In this document: piece by piece, positions 11,198-22,864 of the stretch
Layout of the letters: each line of letters opens with the position of its first letter
Numbering within the stretch: the stretch's first letter is position 1
Assembly (NCBI GenBank): GCA_049999805.1
Contig: JBNGIO010005382.1
Coordinates: 44,296-88,726 of the forward strand
DNA from: Folioceros fuciformis
Taxonomy: Eukaryota; Anthocerotophyta; Anthocerotopsida; Anthocerotales
Direction of reading: 5' to 3'
DNA length: 44,431 nucleotides
The notes under the pieces: model-generated
What the model was told of the DNA's origin: nothing
Database searches by the model: none
Seen by the model: only the letters and a program-made list of their open reading frames with translations
Position numbers and translations under genes: made by a program

Positions 11198-11556
11198 GAT
11201 CGGGGTACGGAGTGGTAACACTCGGGCTACACCAACGCGGCGCTTTATTCGAAGCGTGGAGTCCCGGGCAAGCGATGGTGCCAGAGAAGGGATCGACCGG
11301 ATGCACTGCATCGCCTTCTGCACCACGTTTCCCGGAGCACCCCGTTACTTGGACTGTTCAAAGTATCTTCTGAAGAGAAGTGGAAGGGTTGCAAACTCCT
11401 GGCACCCAGGAATAGGAAGCTACAGTTTCTCGCCAAGCCTTTCGGATAGAGGTGGGCAAAGTTGGAGGGAAATTATCCAGATTTTGCGAAGTACACTACA
11501 TACAAAAGACTTGGTTTTGGAACCGGGGATGATCATCGGCATGTGGAGGCAGTTTT
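11198..11556. other. Intergenic region upstream of the rhodanese gene
   Basis: 359 bases between the rhodanese start codon and the stop of the upstream gene on the same strand. It should contain the rhodanese promoter and the 3' UTR of the MGCSTS gene. No distinct element seen. Confidence 0.5.
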
Positions 11557-13894
11557 CTAGTCTGGCAGTTGGTATGCGGCTTGGTCGCTGTTGGAGGAGT
11601 TGGACCTGGTCACGCAATATGGAAGAGACATGAGAAGGTGGAGGCCATACCAGTGAGCTGTGGGTTGCTGGGGAGGATAGGATTGAGGGGGATACCTCTG
11701 TGAGTCGTCGAAGGACATTGCTTCGTCTTCGATTTCCAAGGGATTCAGCATCACATTCCGATCGAAGAAGCCTAATTTGGCTTCCAGTGATTGGCACTCC
11801 TGCAGCACCCTGTCTGTCATGCTGTTAGGTTTCAGAAAGCTCTTCCTGTAAGGAGCTGTGGACCATGAGGTGGCCACCACGGGGTCGGGGATGCCCATGA
11901 TGTCTCGGAAGCTTGCGGCTGCTGTGCTGTTGTCAACCACATTGCTGTCTGAAGATGGTAGTTGGGAGCAGGCCTCGGAGAGAGACTCAGCCAAGTCTAC
12001 CGGGATCTGCTGGGGTGTTGCTCCAGTTTTCGTCACAATGATGTTGAAGTCCCTCTTGGGTGGAAATGCTGACGAGAGAGAGATGCAGAGCAGTTATGGT
12101 AGGCAAGCAAAGCCAGGCCTGACGTGCTAAAGCCAGTCCAGGGGGATGAGGCAAGCTTACAGTTGTGGGCCAGGGAGCCTTGGGTCGGAGGAAGCTTTTG
12201 AAAGGAGGACAGCCGCGTCACTTGGATCATGTTGCTATGTTCAGGAGATGGCTGCGAGAGCCCGTGGGCTGGGATAGCCACAGGAATTGGCACCCTCGGC
12301 TTTAGCTGCTTAATTTCCTCCTGTGCAACATATGGTTCCAGGTGGGATGGCAGTTCATCTTCATCTCAACCCAGCTTTCGGTGTGGTGGCAGAATCATGG
12401 AAGGTCTTTGAATGCAAATGAAATACCTGAGGAGCAACAGCAGCAGCAAGAGGCAGGGCGGAGTCTTGAGGCTGATGAACAGCGGTGAGTTTCTGGCCAG
12501 CTGCATTCGTCACATACACAGCCGACCCATTTGTGACCACAATGTTCCGTGATGAGTACGGCTTGGATGCGGGGTTGGCATGACCAGACTTCCAGGCCCC
12601 TGCATCAGTAGTGTCCAAGAGGCTGGAAACTGTGACATTCTGCAGCTTCACATCTTTCAGCACGTTCTGCCTGGCTGACGCAGGTTCGCTCCCGCTGAAG
12701 CTGCTCACGGAGTCCAGGTTGCTGAAGCTCAGCACGCTTGCTTGGTCCAGGTTAGCAAACCTCACGGTGTTGCCGTTCTGATTGGGGAACAGAAGTTTGC
12801 TGTAACGGTGGCAATGGCGGTAGTGCGCGGAACTGGGAAGTGGAGTTTTCCGGGGACGCCGCAGTTGCTGCTTAGGTGTAGAGGTTGCCGATGGGGCAGG
12901 TGATGCCGAGGGGGATGGCGAGGGCGTTGTGGGTGCTGACCTGCATGCCTTTGCAGCAGGTGAAGGAACCCTAGCCCTAACCCCGGCTCCAGTCCCAGGC
13001 CCGGTTGCTGCAGCCTGCAGGATGTGTGAGTTGATTGCTGTGAACTGTTTCTCTGGTGATTGCCGGGATGCCATGGTCCTGGCGGCAAGTTGGCTCGGGA
13101 TTACGGACTCCAATTGAGCAGGAGGAGACGGAGCGTGCACAACGAAGTACCCGGCCTTGCTGAGAGCTGTCGTCACTGTTTCCTGTATGGCAGATCCATT
13201 CGGAAAGCGGGGGGCCGACTCCGTGCCGAGCCTCGCTGATTTGCAGACTGTCAGAGTTTCTGTCCCTTGCACCTTTCCTTCATGGGTGAACTGCGTCACT
13301 CACACGGATAACAGGATGAGGATTTGTCCTGAAAGTAGAGGATAAAACCAAAGAGATGCTTGCCATGTACAAAGCACCCTCCTTCCTCAACGCCAAATCC
13401 AATCCTATTCCGAGGGAATGGAACAGTTCGCACATATTGGAGTTCCTGACCTGCATCATCATCAAAGTGTCGTCATTCGATGGAGTCGCATATTCTTTCA
13501 CATCCACCGCTCCCGCCGCGACATTGTGGGCCTTGTCCAGCGCAACAGTCTCGGTGTGGATGGTGTGTCCTTCAGGTTCGGGTTCGGGTTCGGCTCGCTT
13601 GGAGCGTGAAGAAGCCTCGTCATCAAGAGGTCCCAGTCCTGGAGTGGTTCTGGCAGGGGAGCGGCCACTGGACGAGAGCTGAGGAGATGTGTCTTTCTCT
13701 TTCCCGGACAACTGCGGGAGGATGATGAGGCTGGACCCTGACTCCGGAGTGGAAGGACAGCTTGATCTCAGCCGAATTGCGCTCACCGGCACAATTATCG
13801 GGATGGAGTTAGCAGAGCCGAGGTAAGGCGGGGCACCGGATTTGTTAAGCGTGGCAGGCCTGGAGGCACCGAGTCTGGACGTGGAGCAACCCAT
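11557..13894 (-). CDS. Unrecognised protein with N-terminal myristoylation/palmitoylation signal, 4 exons, 659 aa
   Basis: I do not recognise the family. Exons on the minus strand are 13894-13451, 13290-12427, 12320-12161 and 12068-11557; phases (0, 0, 1) close over 660 codons. The start MGCSTSRL has Gly2, Cys3 and Ser6, the classic dual N-myristoylation/S-acylation signal, so plasma-membrane attachment is likely. The remainder is mostly disordered: a Glu-Pro repeat near residue 107, a Ser/Pro/Thr-rich stretch in exon 2 (PTTPSPSPSASPAPSATSTP) followed by basic KQQLRRPRK, then FANLDQASVLSFSNLDSVSSF, a repeated FxNLD motif. The third exon has IKQLKPRVPIPV. The last exon has better-ordered-looking sequence (FNIIVTKTGATPQ, SFRDIMGIPDPVV, LQECQSLEAKLGFFDRNVML) that is the best probe for homologues. 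No enzymatic motif is visible. A membrane-anchored scaffold is only a guess. Confidence 0.7.
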
Positions 13895-13897
13895 GCA

Positions 13898-13920
13898 GGC
13901 TAGGCTAGGCTAGGCTGGGC
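13898..13920. repeat. Short GGCTA tandem repeat adjacent to a start codon
   Basis: Three to four imperfect copies of a 5-base GGCTA unit directly upstream of the MGCSTS start codon (on its 5' side). Likely part of the 5' leader. Confidence 0.7.
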
Positions 13921-14840
13921 TAAGCTAGACTTAGGCTTGCATGCTTCCCGCCTGCCTGCCTCTGATTCCATCCCCACTGACCACGATCACCCCTTTCCTT
14001 TCCCTTTCCTCACGTCCCTTCCTTGGCTCTGTTCTTGATTCAGACTTCCGCAGACCACAGACAAAAGAAAAAAAGAAAAGAGAAGCTCCCACACCGGTTT
14101 CAGCATCTGCTAAAGCTTCCAGCAGCACAGCTTTTGCAGTTTCGTCCAGGTTCCATGTCCTGCGGCAGCAACCTTGTCATGAGCCTGGCCTAGAGACACA
14201 CAACATTACTTCCCCCGCCGGGCCGCCGATGGCGACAGCCGCGTGCTCTCCCCCCACGCCCTACCTCCCCGCACATGCTCGCCGGGCCGGGCCATTGTAG
14301 TACCTAGACCTAGCCACCTTCACGCTCCAGACGAGACAGACAGCTTCACGCTCCCGCGATGGCGACGTGACAGCCGCATTACAGCGCACTCTTCCTGCAG
14401 CCTGTGCTCCGGAGCCACTGTAGGTTCTTCCTGCTCGAGATCCGGACGACGGGCTGGGGCGCAACAGCAGCAGCAGCAGGAACGGTGGATCCCATCCCGA
14501 TGCAGTCACAGGCGGAGCAGAGAGGCCGGGAAAGGCTGGCGAGCAAGAAGCGAGTCACGGGCATCCGGGATCCGTGGGCAGGGCCAGGCAAGTTGATGAG
14601 GAGCAGGACATGCGGCCCTGCTGCTCCTCCAATGAATGGGGCTGAAGGCGGGATTGAAGGTCGCACATGCGGCCGGTGCACGGTACCTTGGACGCCATCA
14701 CTGTGAGCATGTTTGTGCCTGGAGTCTCTCCGACAACGAGAGCGGTCTGGTCTGGTCTGGTGCGGTGTGTGGTGTGTGGTCTGTTCTGGTGTGGTGTGTT
14801 GTGGTCCGATCTGGAGTCTGGTGTCTGCTCTGCTCCGCTC

Positions 14841-14885
14841 TGTTGTGTTGTGTTGTGTTGTGTTGTGTTGTGTTGTGTTGTGTTG
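14841..14885. repeat. (TGTTG)9 microsatellite
   Basis: Nine perfect consecutive copies of the pentamer TGTTG (45 bases), preceded from about 14745 by degenerate TCTGG/TGTGG-type repeats. It lies between genes; ORFs through it are artefacts of the repeat. Confidence 0.95.
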
Positions 14886-15500
14886 TGCTCCCGCGCAAGA
14901 GCAAGCAGCAAGGAGCAGGAGCCCTTAAGGGCGTGCTCGTGCGCGTGCGCCAGAGGCTTCACTTGAAGTGCCACGGGAAGCGAAGCGCGTAACTGCCATG
15001 GCAGTGCGCTCTAACTGCAGTCAGCAAGTCAGGCCTGTTTCCAACCATACGTGATGTGTGCGTTGTACTGTGCATACACATATGAAGTGCTGTGGGGCCC
15101 TACTGGTGGCACGCGTATGTCAAACTAAACTCCAATGTGAGTGGGGCCCACCGATAGCTCCAGGCCATGTGAAGCGTATGTACCGTCCAGCACCATCGAT
15201 GGCCCTTCATCATGGCAGTGCCTCCAGCCCTCTAGAGGCTTCAGGGAAGCAGATCTCTCCGTCACGGAGTAAAGCTTCTTTCCCACTTCCTTTTCCCCAT
15301 CCACGCGCAGGCTCTCCGGGAGCTCTTTCAATTTTGCTTTCCCGAGTTCCCCACACCAGTACTTTTCTTGGTTTTTCATCTTTGATATTTACTGCCCCAT
15401 TACATATCTAGGTGATACATGGTACGGGAGCAGGCACAGCCATGATAGAATGGGGGCTAAGAAGAGGAAAAAGAAGATGAAGATAAAATGCAAACCAAGC

Positions 15501-15509
15501 TTAGGGTTT
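15501..15509 (-). promoter_or_regulatory. Possible telo-box (AAACCCTAA on the minus strand)
   Basis: A single plant telo-box-type sequence followed by further TTAGG-like words to 15535. Telo-boxes occur in many plant promoters, but this one is over 1.6 kb from the nearest start codon, so function is doubtful. Confidence 0.3.
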
Positions 15510-17175
15510 GGGTTTAGGATGAATATTAGGGCTAAACATCACTGATCCATATCTCTAGAATGTGATTACTTCTTCTTCTTCTTACTCTTGCTCTTGCACT
15601 GCAATGTTGAAAGATACTATGTGACAAGTATTGGACTTCTAGCTAACACAAACCTTCTCTTCATGACCAAAAGTCCATCACAATCCAAAGAGTGAAAAGT
15701 CACTCAGTGGATCCTTTCGAGTTTGATTCATGTACATATATTTGTGTCCGACCAACCAACATACATAGGACAATAGCAAAGTGTCCTGGACCTAAAAGTT
15801 GTACACTAAATTGACTGACACGAAACTGCCTGACACCCATCAGCAACACTCAATAGACTAGTCAACTTGGCTAGATCGTCATCCAATGTATGTATGTACA
15901 TCTCTTCCTTTCGTTTCAATGCAATGCACCCAACAAGCCTATGTCACAAATCTTGTCTATTGTGTCCTTGCCACAAAACCATGAGAACACAGGATTGAAC
16001 TACCAAGACTAGAACAAGAAAGGGAAGAGTCTTACAATGTAAGCAAACAATAAGACAGTCAGGTGCTAGACTCTATACAAGGCATACATCCTTGTCTTCG
16101 TAATCTAATCTTAAGCACATCCTCAGCACATGCAAACATGAGGTGAAGGCGTGTTCCATTAAATGATCTAATGTTGCCTATATGCAGCCTTGCCTATAGC
16201 CATGTGAATGTAAATATAGTATTCTAATACATGAGCTTCGATTGATATAAATTATGAAACGAACGACTTGACGGTTACGAAGAAAGGGTGTACAGTTTGT
16301 ATGCGCAAAATACAAACGTAGGGGGAGGAATAAAATTAGTGGGAAGGTGGTGTGTTGGGAGCGGCCCGCTTCAGGCCGCTCAGGTTGGGACAACACGGAA
16401 GCGGGGAAGGCAGGGAAGCAAGCGGGCGCACTTGACTAGGCTAGGCCAGGCTGGTTGAGCTGGACAGAGACTTGGGAGCTACGCACAGCCGAGGTCAGGT
16501 AAGGGAAGGTACGGTAAGGCAAGGCAAGGCACGGCGAGGAAAGGCAAGGAAAGGAAAGGTGAGGCATCCGACCTCCGTCCTCAGGCTTCCGGGATCCGGT
16601 CAAAGATGAGGGATCCATGATCCAGTGGGGATGCTGTGTGGAGTAAGCCGATAGGGGGAGGCGTCGGGGTAGGAGCAGGGGCAGGGAAAGTGTTGTTTTC
16701 ATCTGCGGGTTCTGATTGCCGTGGGCGTCCGTCTGGTCTGGGCGCTGCTATGGCATCGGGTGGCAGAGTGAGTGAGAGAGTGAGTGAACGAGATGGGGAG
16801 TTTGCGTGCGGGTTTGCTGTCCTTGACTTGGATTTGATATGCTTTGCTTATAGGCGCTCCGCTTCTGGCTGGCAGCGTGCGTGTGTGCTGTTTGCCCGCT
16901 GCCTGGTGCCTGTTGCCTGTTTCCTGTAGCGGTGTGGCGGGGCCGAGGGCAGCCCAACGCAGCCAAGGTCGTCCTTCTACTTCCTTCTCGCGCCCGCGCC
17001 AGCGTCCGCGCTCAGCTGAGCCCAGGCCCAGGTCCAAGCCCAGTCCCCGACCCAGACCCTGGCCCAGGCCCAGGACGAGGCCAGTTCAGGCCAGGCCACA
17101 TCAGGCCACATCAGGCCGCATTCTATCTCGTCTGGCCTTCCCTATCGGCGTGCATCCGGTCCTCGCCCCTCCCCT

Positions 17176-17275
17176 NNNNNNNNNNNNNNNNNNNNNNNNN
17201 NNNNNNNNNNNNNNNNNNNNNNNNNNNNNNNNNNNNNNNNNNNNNNNNNNNNNNNNNNNNNNNNNNNNNNNNNNN
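17176..17275. other. Assembly gap (100 N)
   Basis: Exactly 100 N, a placeholder of unknown true length. Its flanks are G/C-rich and repetitive (GGCCCAGG-type and CAGCCCAGCCCA words), which probably caused the gap. ORFs that read through it have no meaning. Confidence 0.98.
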
Positions 17276-17490
17276 GCCCAGCCCAGCCCACCAGCCGACG
17301 GCAGCGCGAGCGGAAGCTTTACGCGGATCCGACCGCAAACGCAGATGCAGATGCCTCCGCTGCTGGCCCTTCTTAAAGGCCCCGAATTGGGTGCTGAAAC
17401 CGAGGAATTGGAGCCCCGGTTGTGCGCGCCTTCGTCCTCGCCCTCGCCCCTCATCTGGCCAATTGGCGTCCTCTGCTAGGGTTCAGCCAT

Positions 17491-18014
17491 GTGAGTGCGC
17501 CCTCGCGCTCCTGCCCCCTCCTGCTTTCCTTTGCCTTTGCCTCTGCCTCTGCCTCTGCCTCTTGCCTTGCCTGCCTGCCGCCTGCCTTCCCCAGGCTTCC
17601 TTTCCAAGTGCTGCAGCTGGATTGCGGGTTTTGTGTGGCTCCTTGTGAGTTTTTCGTGGCTTGTTGCTGTGTTTGTTGCCGCTGCTGCCGGGGCAGCTGC
17701 ATTTGCTGGGAGGAGGAATTGGGTTGCCTCCAGCGCTCTATCCCCCCTCCCCTTCTTGCCGCATTTGCTTTGCTGCCGGCCAGGCGGTGCAGTATTATTT
17801 GCTTTGGTGCGTTAGGGGGTTTGAATTCCATTTTGTGGGCGCTCAGGATTACCCGGGTGCAAGATCCCGGCCTGGCCTGGGCCGTCAAGTGGCTGGCGCG
17901 AATCTGGTAAGCTCGTTGGCCTTGGCTTGACTCGGGAGCTCTCCTCTACTTACCTACCTACCTAGCTCGCTTTGTGGCCCGAACTTTGGAATTGGGATTT
18001 CATCTCATTTCAGC
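17491..18014 (+). other. Possible 5' UTR intron of the RING-WD40 gene
   Basis: A consensus-like donor (GTGAGT after AGCCAT) at about 17491 and an acceptor (CATTTCAG) ending at about 18014 could bound a 0.5 kb leader intron. The interval is rich in pyrimidine tracts, and the RING start codon lies 120 bases downstream. Long leader introns are common in plants, but no transcript evidence is available. Confidence 0.3.
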
Positions 18015-18134
18015 CCACTGGCATTTCATTCCATGCCATGGCAATTCCATAGCCAGTAGCAATGGAGGCAGCAGCCATTTGATCTCGTGCTGTTTGTGAT
18101 CCGGAATTGTGAATTGGGTAGCGAGGGCAGGGAC

Positions 18135-20491
18135 ATGGATCAGATTGCGCTGCCGGAATGCGTGGTGTGCCTGCAGCACTACGACGAGGAGCAGCACGTC
18201 CCACACGTCCTCTCGTGCGGCCACTCGCTCTGCGTCAGCTGCGTAGTGGAGCTCCCGACGCAGTGGCCGGCTGTGGATTCCGTCGTCGCATCTTCCTCCT
18301 CCTCCGCCCACGCCGCCACCTCTTCCCTGCTGGGCAGCACTTCCAGGCCGCCTGGCTCCGTCATCCGCTGCCCCGAATGCAACTACCGCACCCGCCTCCC
18401 CTTCGGCGGGCCCTCGGGCCTTCCGCGCAACATCGAGCTAATGCGGATGGTGGGCTGCGTGCAGCGATGGGTCGTCAGCCAGGATATGAAGGCCAAGGGG
18501 CTCAAGGCAGCAGGGGACGCCGGGAGGCCGAGGGAAATTGGCGGGCAGCAGCCGTCCTCGGCCCCTGCCTCGGCCGTGGGCCCGAGCACGAGTCCGATAC
18601 GGGTCCCGGTCCCGGAGTCTCGCCACTCGGCCCTCGTTCCGCTCGCCGAGGGGATGATAAGTGAGAACTCTGGGAATTGGGGATTGCAGGAGGAGAGAAG
18701 GACGTGGAGGGATCGGGGGAAGCTCGTCACCAACGCCCCGCCGGACACTGTGTCCGTGCCTCGCCCCGCCGTCGCCAGCCCCGTCGTCATCAGCAAGCTC
18801 ACAGCAATCAGGGCTGCGGAGCAAAGGCGTGCCCAAGCTAACGCTGACGTGAATGGCTCTGAGCTTGGACTGGAGGACGACATGTCGGATGGGCAAGATG
18901 AAGGCGGGGATGACGATTCGGAGGAAAACGATGTGACCGGCTGGGCTTGTTTGGTGGAAGTGAGGACTCTGGAAGGACATTGTGACACCGTGACTTCGCT
19001 CGTGATCTATGGTACGCATCTTCACTTCATTTTGCATCCCTACCCCTACCCCTTTCGGCATTCAGCTAGGTGGGTGGATGGGAGTGAGGAAAAATGGAAA
19101 TGGTGGGGATTGGTGGTGTGGCAGACGGACGTCTTCTCAGTGCTGGCTACGACAAGGGTGTCAAATTGTGGTCACTGGAAGTAAGAGCCTTACCTTGCCA
19201 TTGCTTCCCTTTCGCATTTCAAGGTGTCAGATGTTGAGTCGGTGGGGTGACACGTTGCTCCTCCTCCAGGATGGTGCACTGCTGCAGACTCTGGACGGAC
19301 ACCCGCACAGAGTGATGGCTCTCGCCATAGATCATGAGTCCAAGGTCCTCTTTAGCGGTGACTACGGAGGCCAGATCTTCGTGTGGGATCTGGCTGACTT
19401 GAATGATGTTAAGTCGGTTGTAAACTGGCAAGAACACAACGATTGGAGGTACACCGGGGTGTCTGCCCTTCTGGCGTCGGGAGATGGCTTGCTGTACAGT
19501 GGCAGCGGAGACCGGACCATCAAAGCCTGGAACCTGCAGGTACGTGACGTTGCCATATCTGCCGTCTCTTCATATGTCACATGTTGTGCTTCCTTCCCTT
19601 CCACTGACAGCATCGTCCATTCCTTCTGCTTGCCAGGATTATTCCCTCGTCACGATTATGGAAGGGCACAAGGCCTTGATCTCGTCCCTGCATGTCGATG
19701 GAGAGGTGCTTTACAGTGGCAGCTGGGACGGTTCTGTCCGCTTGTGGTGGCGCTCTGACCACACTTGCCTCACCACCATAGGGGCTGCTGACAACTACAC
19801 GCATGGCTCCATCCGAAGCCTGTCTGGAGCTGCTGGCCTTTTGTTTGTCGGCCGGGACAGTGGTGCCATTCAGGTATGCATATACGTACAATTGCACATC
19901 CAGTACCTTCTGCAACACGTGCGATGACGTACCCGCTATCTTTGTATTCCTCGCTGACACAACTTCCCACAGGTCTGGAAAGATGAAGAGTGCCTGGGCC
20001 TTATCAATGCACATACGGGAACTGTCGCTGCACTATGTGTGGGCGGGAACTGGCTCTACTCGGCCAGCTGGGACAAGTCCCTCAAGGTATCTGCCATCAC
20101 GTCCCTTCTCCACTGAGTTGCTGCTGTCCCATCCAGCCGCCATCCAGCGAGAAACAGTGAATTGTACTCACAAAAAACTCCTTCCCAATTGCAGGCGTGG
20201 CAGCTTCTTCCGTCCATCCTGGACTCTCGCCCGGAAATCGTCAGCATGGGTTCCTCCTCTGTGACAGCAATCGTCGCCCACGATAGAAAACTGTATGGAG
20301 CCTTTTCGGATGGATGCATTAAGGTACAAAATCACTTCCTTCCCTTCGCACCTTCCCACCTGAAATCTCGTTCCCTCATCCCTCAATCAACTTGTGACTG
20401 ACGCCCCCGGTCTGGATGGCAGGTATACCGGGAGATAGAGAATGCCAGAGAGATGCAGAGTGACTCGGAAATCTTTCACTGCAGCGCGTAG
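18135..20491 (+). CDS. RING finger-WD40 repeat protein (probable E3 ubiquitin ligase), 7 exons, 583 aa
   Basis: Exons are 18135-19011, 19125-19180, 19270-19539, 19637-19873, 19973-20086, 20195-20323 and 20423-20491; phases close over 584 codons. The protein begins MDQIALPECVVCLQHYDEE with a C3HC4-type RING: CVVC, then CGHSLCVSC, then CPEC. There is an unusually long Ser/Ala-rich insertion (about 40 residues) between the second and last cysteine pairs. After a conserved-looking PSGLPRNIELMRMV segment comes a disordered acidic linker (GQDEGGDDDSEEND). Then follow about seven WD40 repeats starting at TLEGHCDTVTSL, with blades ending in KLWSLE, FVWDL, KAWNLQ, RLWW, QVWK, KAWQL and KVYREI. The arrangement fits a plant RING-WD40 protein: RING recruits E2, propeller binds substrate. 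The ligase activity is inferred. The frame upstream of 18135 opens only with a non-ATG codon, so the ATG at 18135 is chosen. Confidence 0.9.
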
Positions 20492-21012
20492 TCCTCTACG
20501 GAGCTGCACTGGTTTTGAAGATAGACAAGAAACTGCCATGGTCCTCAGCTAGGAACGACCTGGCGAATTTTGCACCCGATATTGTCATGGGTACCCTCAT
20601 TGGCGTAGGTAGTATACTAGGCAAAAGATGCCACAGAGCTGCATATACTGCCTGAGTGTGCAGAACTCAGAGACAATCTCTATGAATATCGACTATCAAA
20701 ATACTTATTTCTCCACGCTTTGAAGTCACGTACCGTAAGAGGTGCTCTCGTCCGGACACCTATTTGAAGCATGAAAAATTCTTGCCTCTAGGTCACCAAG
20801 ATGAGCGCCAGCCGCGGGGCCCCTGTACTGTCTGCCCTATCCAGCCCTACTTGCGTCCTGGGCAGAAAGCACAAGCCAGTCCTCGTCGGCAGTGCCCCGT
20901 AACCTTGAGCACATGCTTGGTTTTCTCAGCGAGCCAACCAGCACGCAAGGGGTGGCACACGCAGCCTCTTACTCCTCCCTCCGACCAAGAGGACAATGAC
21001 TGCAACTGGCGA

Positions 21013-21021
21013 AAACCCTAA
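21013..21021 (+). promoter_or_regulatory. Possible telo-box (AAACCCTAA)
   Basis: A perfect plant telo-box sequence within AAAACCCTAAACCCC. Its distance to any start codon argues against a strong claim. Confidence 0.3.
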
Positions 21022-21879
21022 ACCCCTGAACACGCCGTGAAAACCCTGATGACAGTCCAACAGCCCTGACAGCAGATCCAAGCGACCTGTTTACGACGCC
21101 CTCCCGTCACACCTACGGTGAACTCCTCCCTCCCGACTCCTCCTCCCTCCCTGCTTGGAGAGGATGATGCTTGGAACCCTTGCGGCTAGGGCTACTGCTA
21201 CCACTACCGCTACCGCTCCCGCTCCCGCTCGATAGCTGCCGTGTATTGCAGGATCTGATTGAGGGCCAGCAGCACAGCCAATTCCTGCTCTCCCTTATCG
21301 TCCATAGCCAGCCAGGCTTGCACAACCACCACCACCACCTGACAAACCATGGCTGCTAGGGTCGCAATCTGCCGCTGTTGAAGTCGCTTCTTCCGCCTCA
21401 TTGCCACGCAATCAAGGTGCAATTGCAGAATGCAGATGCAGCTTCCGAGCATCCCAGGAACAAAGCCGCAAAACCCACACAACCTTGATGCACGGACAAC
21501 AGAAAAGCGGGGACTCGCACCTGCCTTCACCTCACACAGTAAGTGTCATCTTCAGTGGGATGAGACCTACGTGTGAACCACCCACAGTCTACCTACCTCG
21601 CTGCGCATCTCATCTCTTCCTACATATTCGGTAAATCAGTATCGTTTTTCCAATCATAACTCCGTTTCTAAATTTTTTATAGCTATTATATAACTAGTGG
21701 ACAAAACTTGATATAAAGATATTGGTTTGAGATTTTTTAACGCACATACAACATGTGAGGAGACGTTATATTACATCCTTTCTTCCAGCCAGATTATCTC
21801 TTTGAAATCATTCCTTAAAATCAAAGATAATATTTTTATTCAATATATATTTAATTCATAAAAATAATTTAATATGTTT

Positions 21880-22445
21880 TTAGTTTTGGGTTATTTGTCA
21901 TCAAATTTAGGTTATTTGTGATTGACTTTGAGTTATCCATAATTGATTGAGTTTGCGCTAGGCAATCAAACTTGAGTCATTTGTGATAGAGTTTGAGTTA
22001 TTGGTGATTGATTTAGGGTTACTTGTTGTTCGAGTTACAGATGATTGAGTTTGAGGGATTGGTGATGAGTGTGGGTTATGTGTGATCGAGTTGGTCACTT
22101 ATGATCGATTGTCGATAATATATAATCGAGTGTGGGTTATGTGTGATCGAGTTGGTCGAATATGATCAATTGTCGGTAATCTATAATCGAGTGTGGGTTA
22201 TCTGCGATCAAGTTTGGGTTACCTATGATTGAGTGTGGGTTATCTATGGTCTAGTGAAGGGTATATCTGATAGAGTTTAGGTTGTCTGTGATCTAGTTTG
22301 GGTTATGAGTGATCAAGTTTGGGCTATGTATGATCGAGTTTAGGTTACTTGTGCTCAAGTTGAGTATCGATGATTGAATTTGAGTTATCTACAATCGAGT
22401 GTAGGTTATTCGTGATCGAATTTGGGTTATCTGTACTCGAGTTGT
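21880..22445. repeat. Degenerate minisatellite, about 22-bp units of GTGATCGAGTTTGGGTTATC type
   Basis: Some 25 diverged copies of a roughly 20-24 base word (GATCGAGT plus GGGTTAT) run in the same direction. Inside it two copies of a higher-order unit are nearly identical with a 61-base period (starts at 22067 and 22128; the next, partial one at 22189). Units drift in sequence, so the array is old, except for the 61-base duplication. Confidence 0.8.
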
Positions 22446-22716
22446 GGCAAGCTTATCGAGTATATATGTTAATCCTCGAGCTCTATGTAGTTATAGAATT
22501 TCTCACTACTATCACTATTCGAAAGAAGGTGAGCTGCTTGATTGTGCATTGTGATTTGCCTCACTCATACTTGGTTTCAGCTTTATATTAGATAGATTTC
22601 ATCAATTTCTGTTGTTACTGATTCCATGTATTATTGTGTTCAAGTTGAAAGTCTAAGCACTTGGAGGAGATGGAAAGTTTTATTAGATCATCCCACTTTT
22701 AAATGGGGCTAAGAGG

Positions 22717-22864
22717 TTTTGTATGTTGCTTTGTTGGGTAGGTCAAAGGTGAAGGGAAGGAAGTGAGCAAGTCAATCTGTACCAATCAGATTTTGTATGT
22801 TGCTTTGTTGGGTAGGTCAGAGGTGAAGGGAAGGGAGTGAGCAAGTCAATCTGTACCGATCGGA
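22717..22864. repeat. Tandem duplication of a 74-bp unit
   Basis: 22717-22790 is repeated at 22791-22864 with about four substitutions, all A to G in the second copy as read on the plus strand. Non-coding; recent duplication. Confidence 0.93.

Larger units (their letters stand above)
13895..18134. other. 4.2 kb divergent regulatory/intergenic region
   Basis: Separates the MGCSTS gene (-) from the RING-WD40 gene (+). It contains short GGCTA repeats next to the MGCSTS start codon, a TGTTG microsatellite, GC-rich stretches at 14.2-15.0 kb, a more AT-rich stretch at 15.4-16.35 kb with no long frame, a purine-rich tract near 16.5 kb and an assembly gap. Long frames at 16.8-17.9 kb run through the gap or through low-complexity G/C-rich sequence and were not accepted. 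The last 650 bases may hold a leader intron of the RING-WD40 gene. Confidence 0.55.

Noticed and set aside
10854-11306. Minus-strand frame in the rhodanese first intron
   Set aside because: Reads through intron 1 and the start codon in another frame; no motif.
14555-14992. Several overlapping frames at the TGTTG microsatellite
   Set aside because: Pentamer repeats keep all frames open; the products are pure repeat peptides.
16844-17648. Long frames crossing the N gap
   Set aside because: Translation through N is meaningless and the rest is GC-rich low-complexity sequence.
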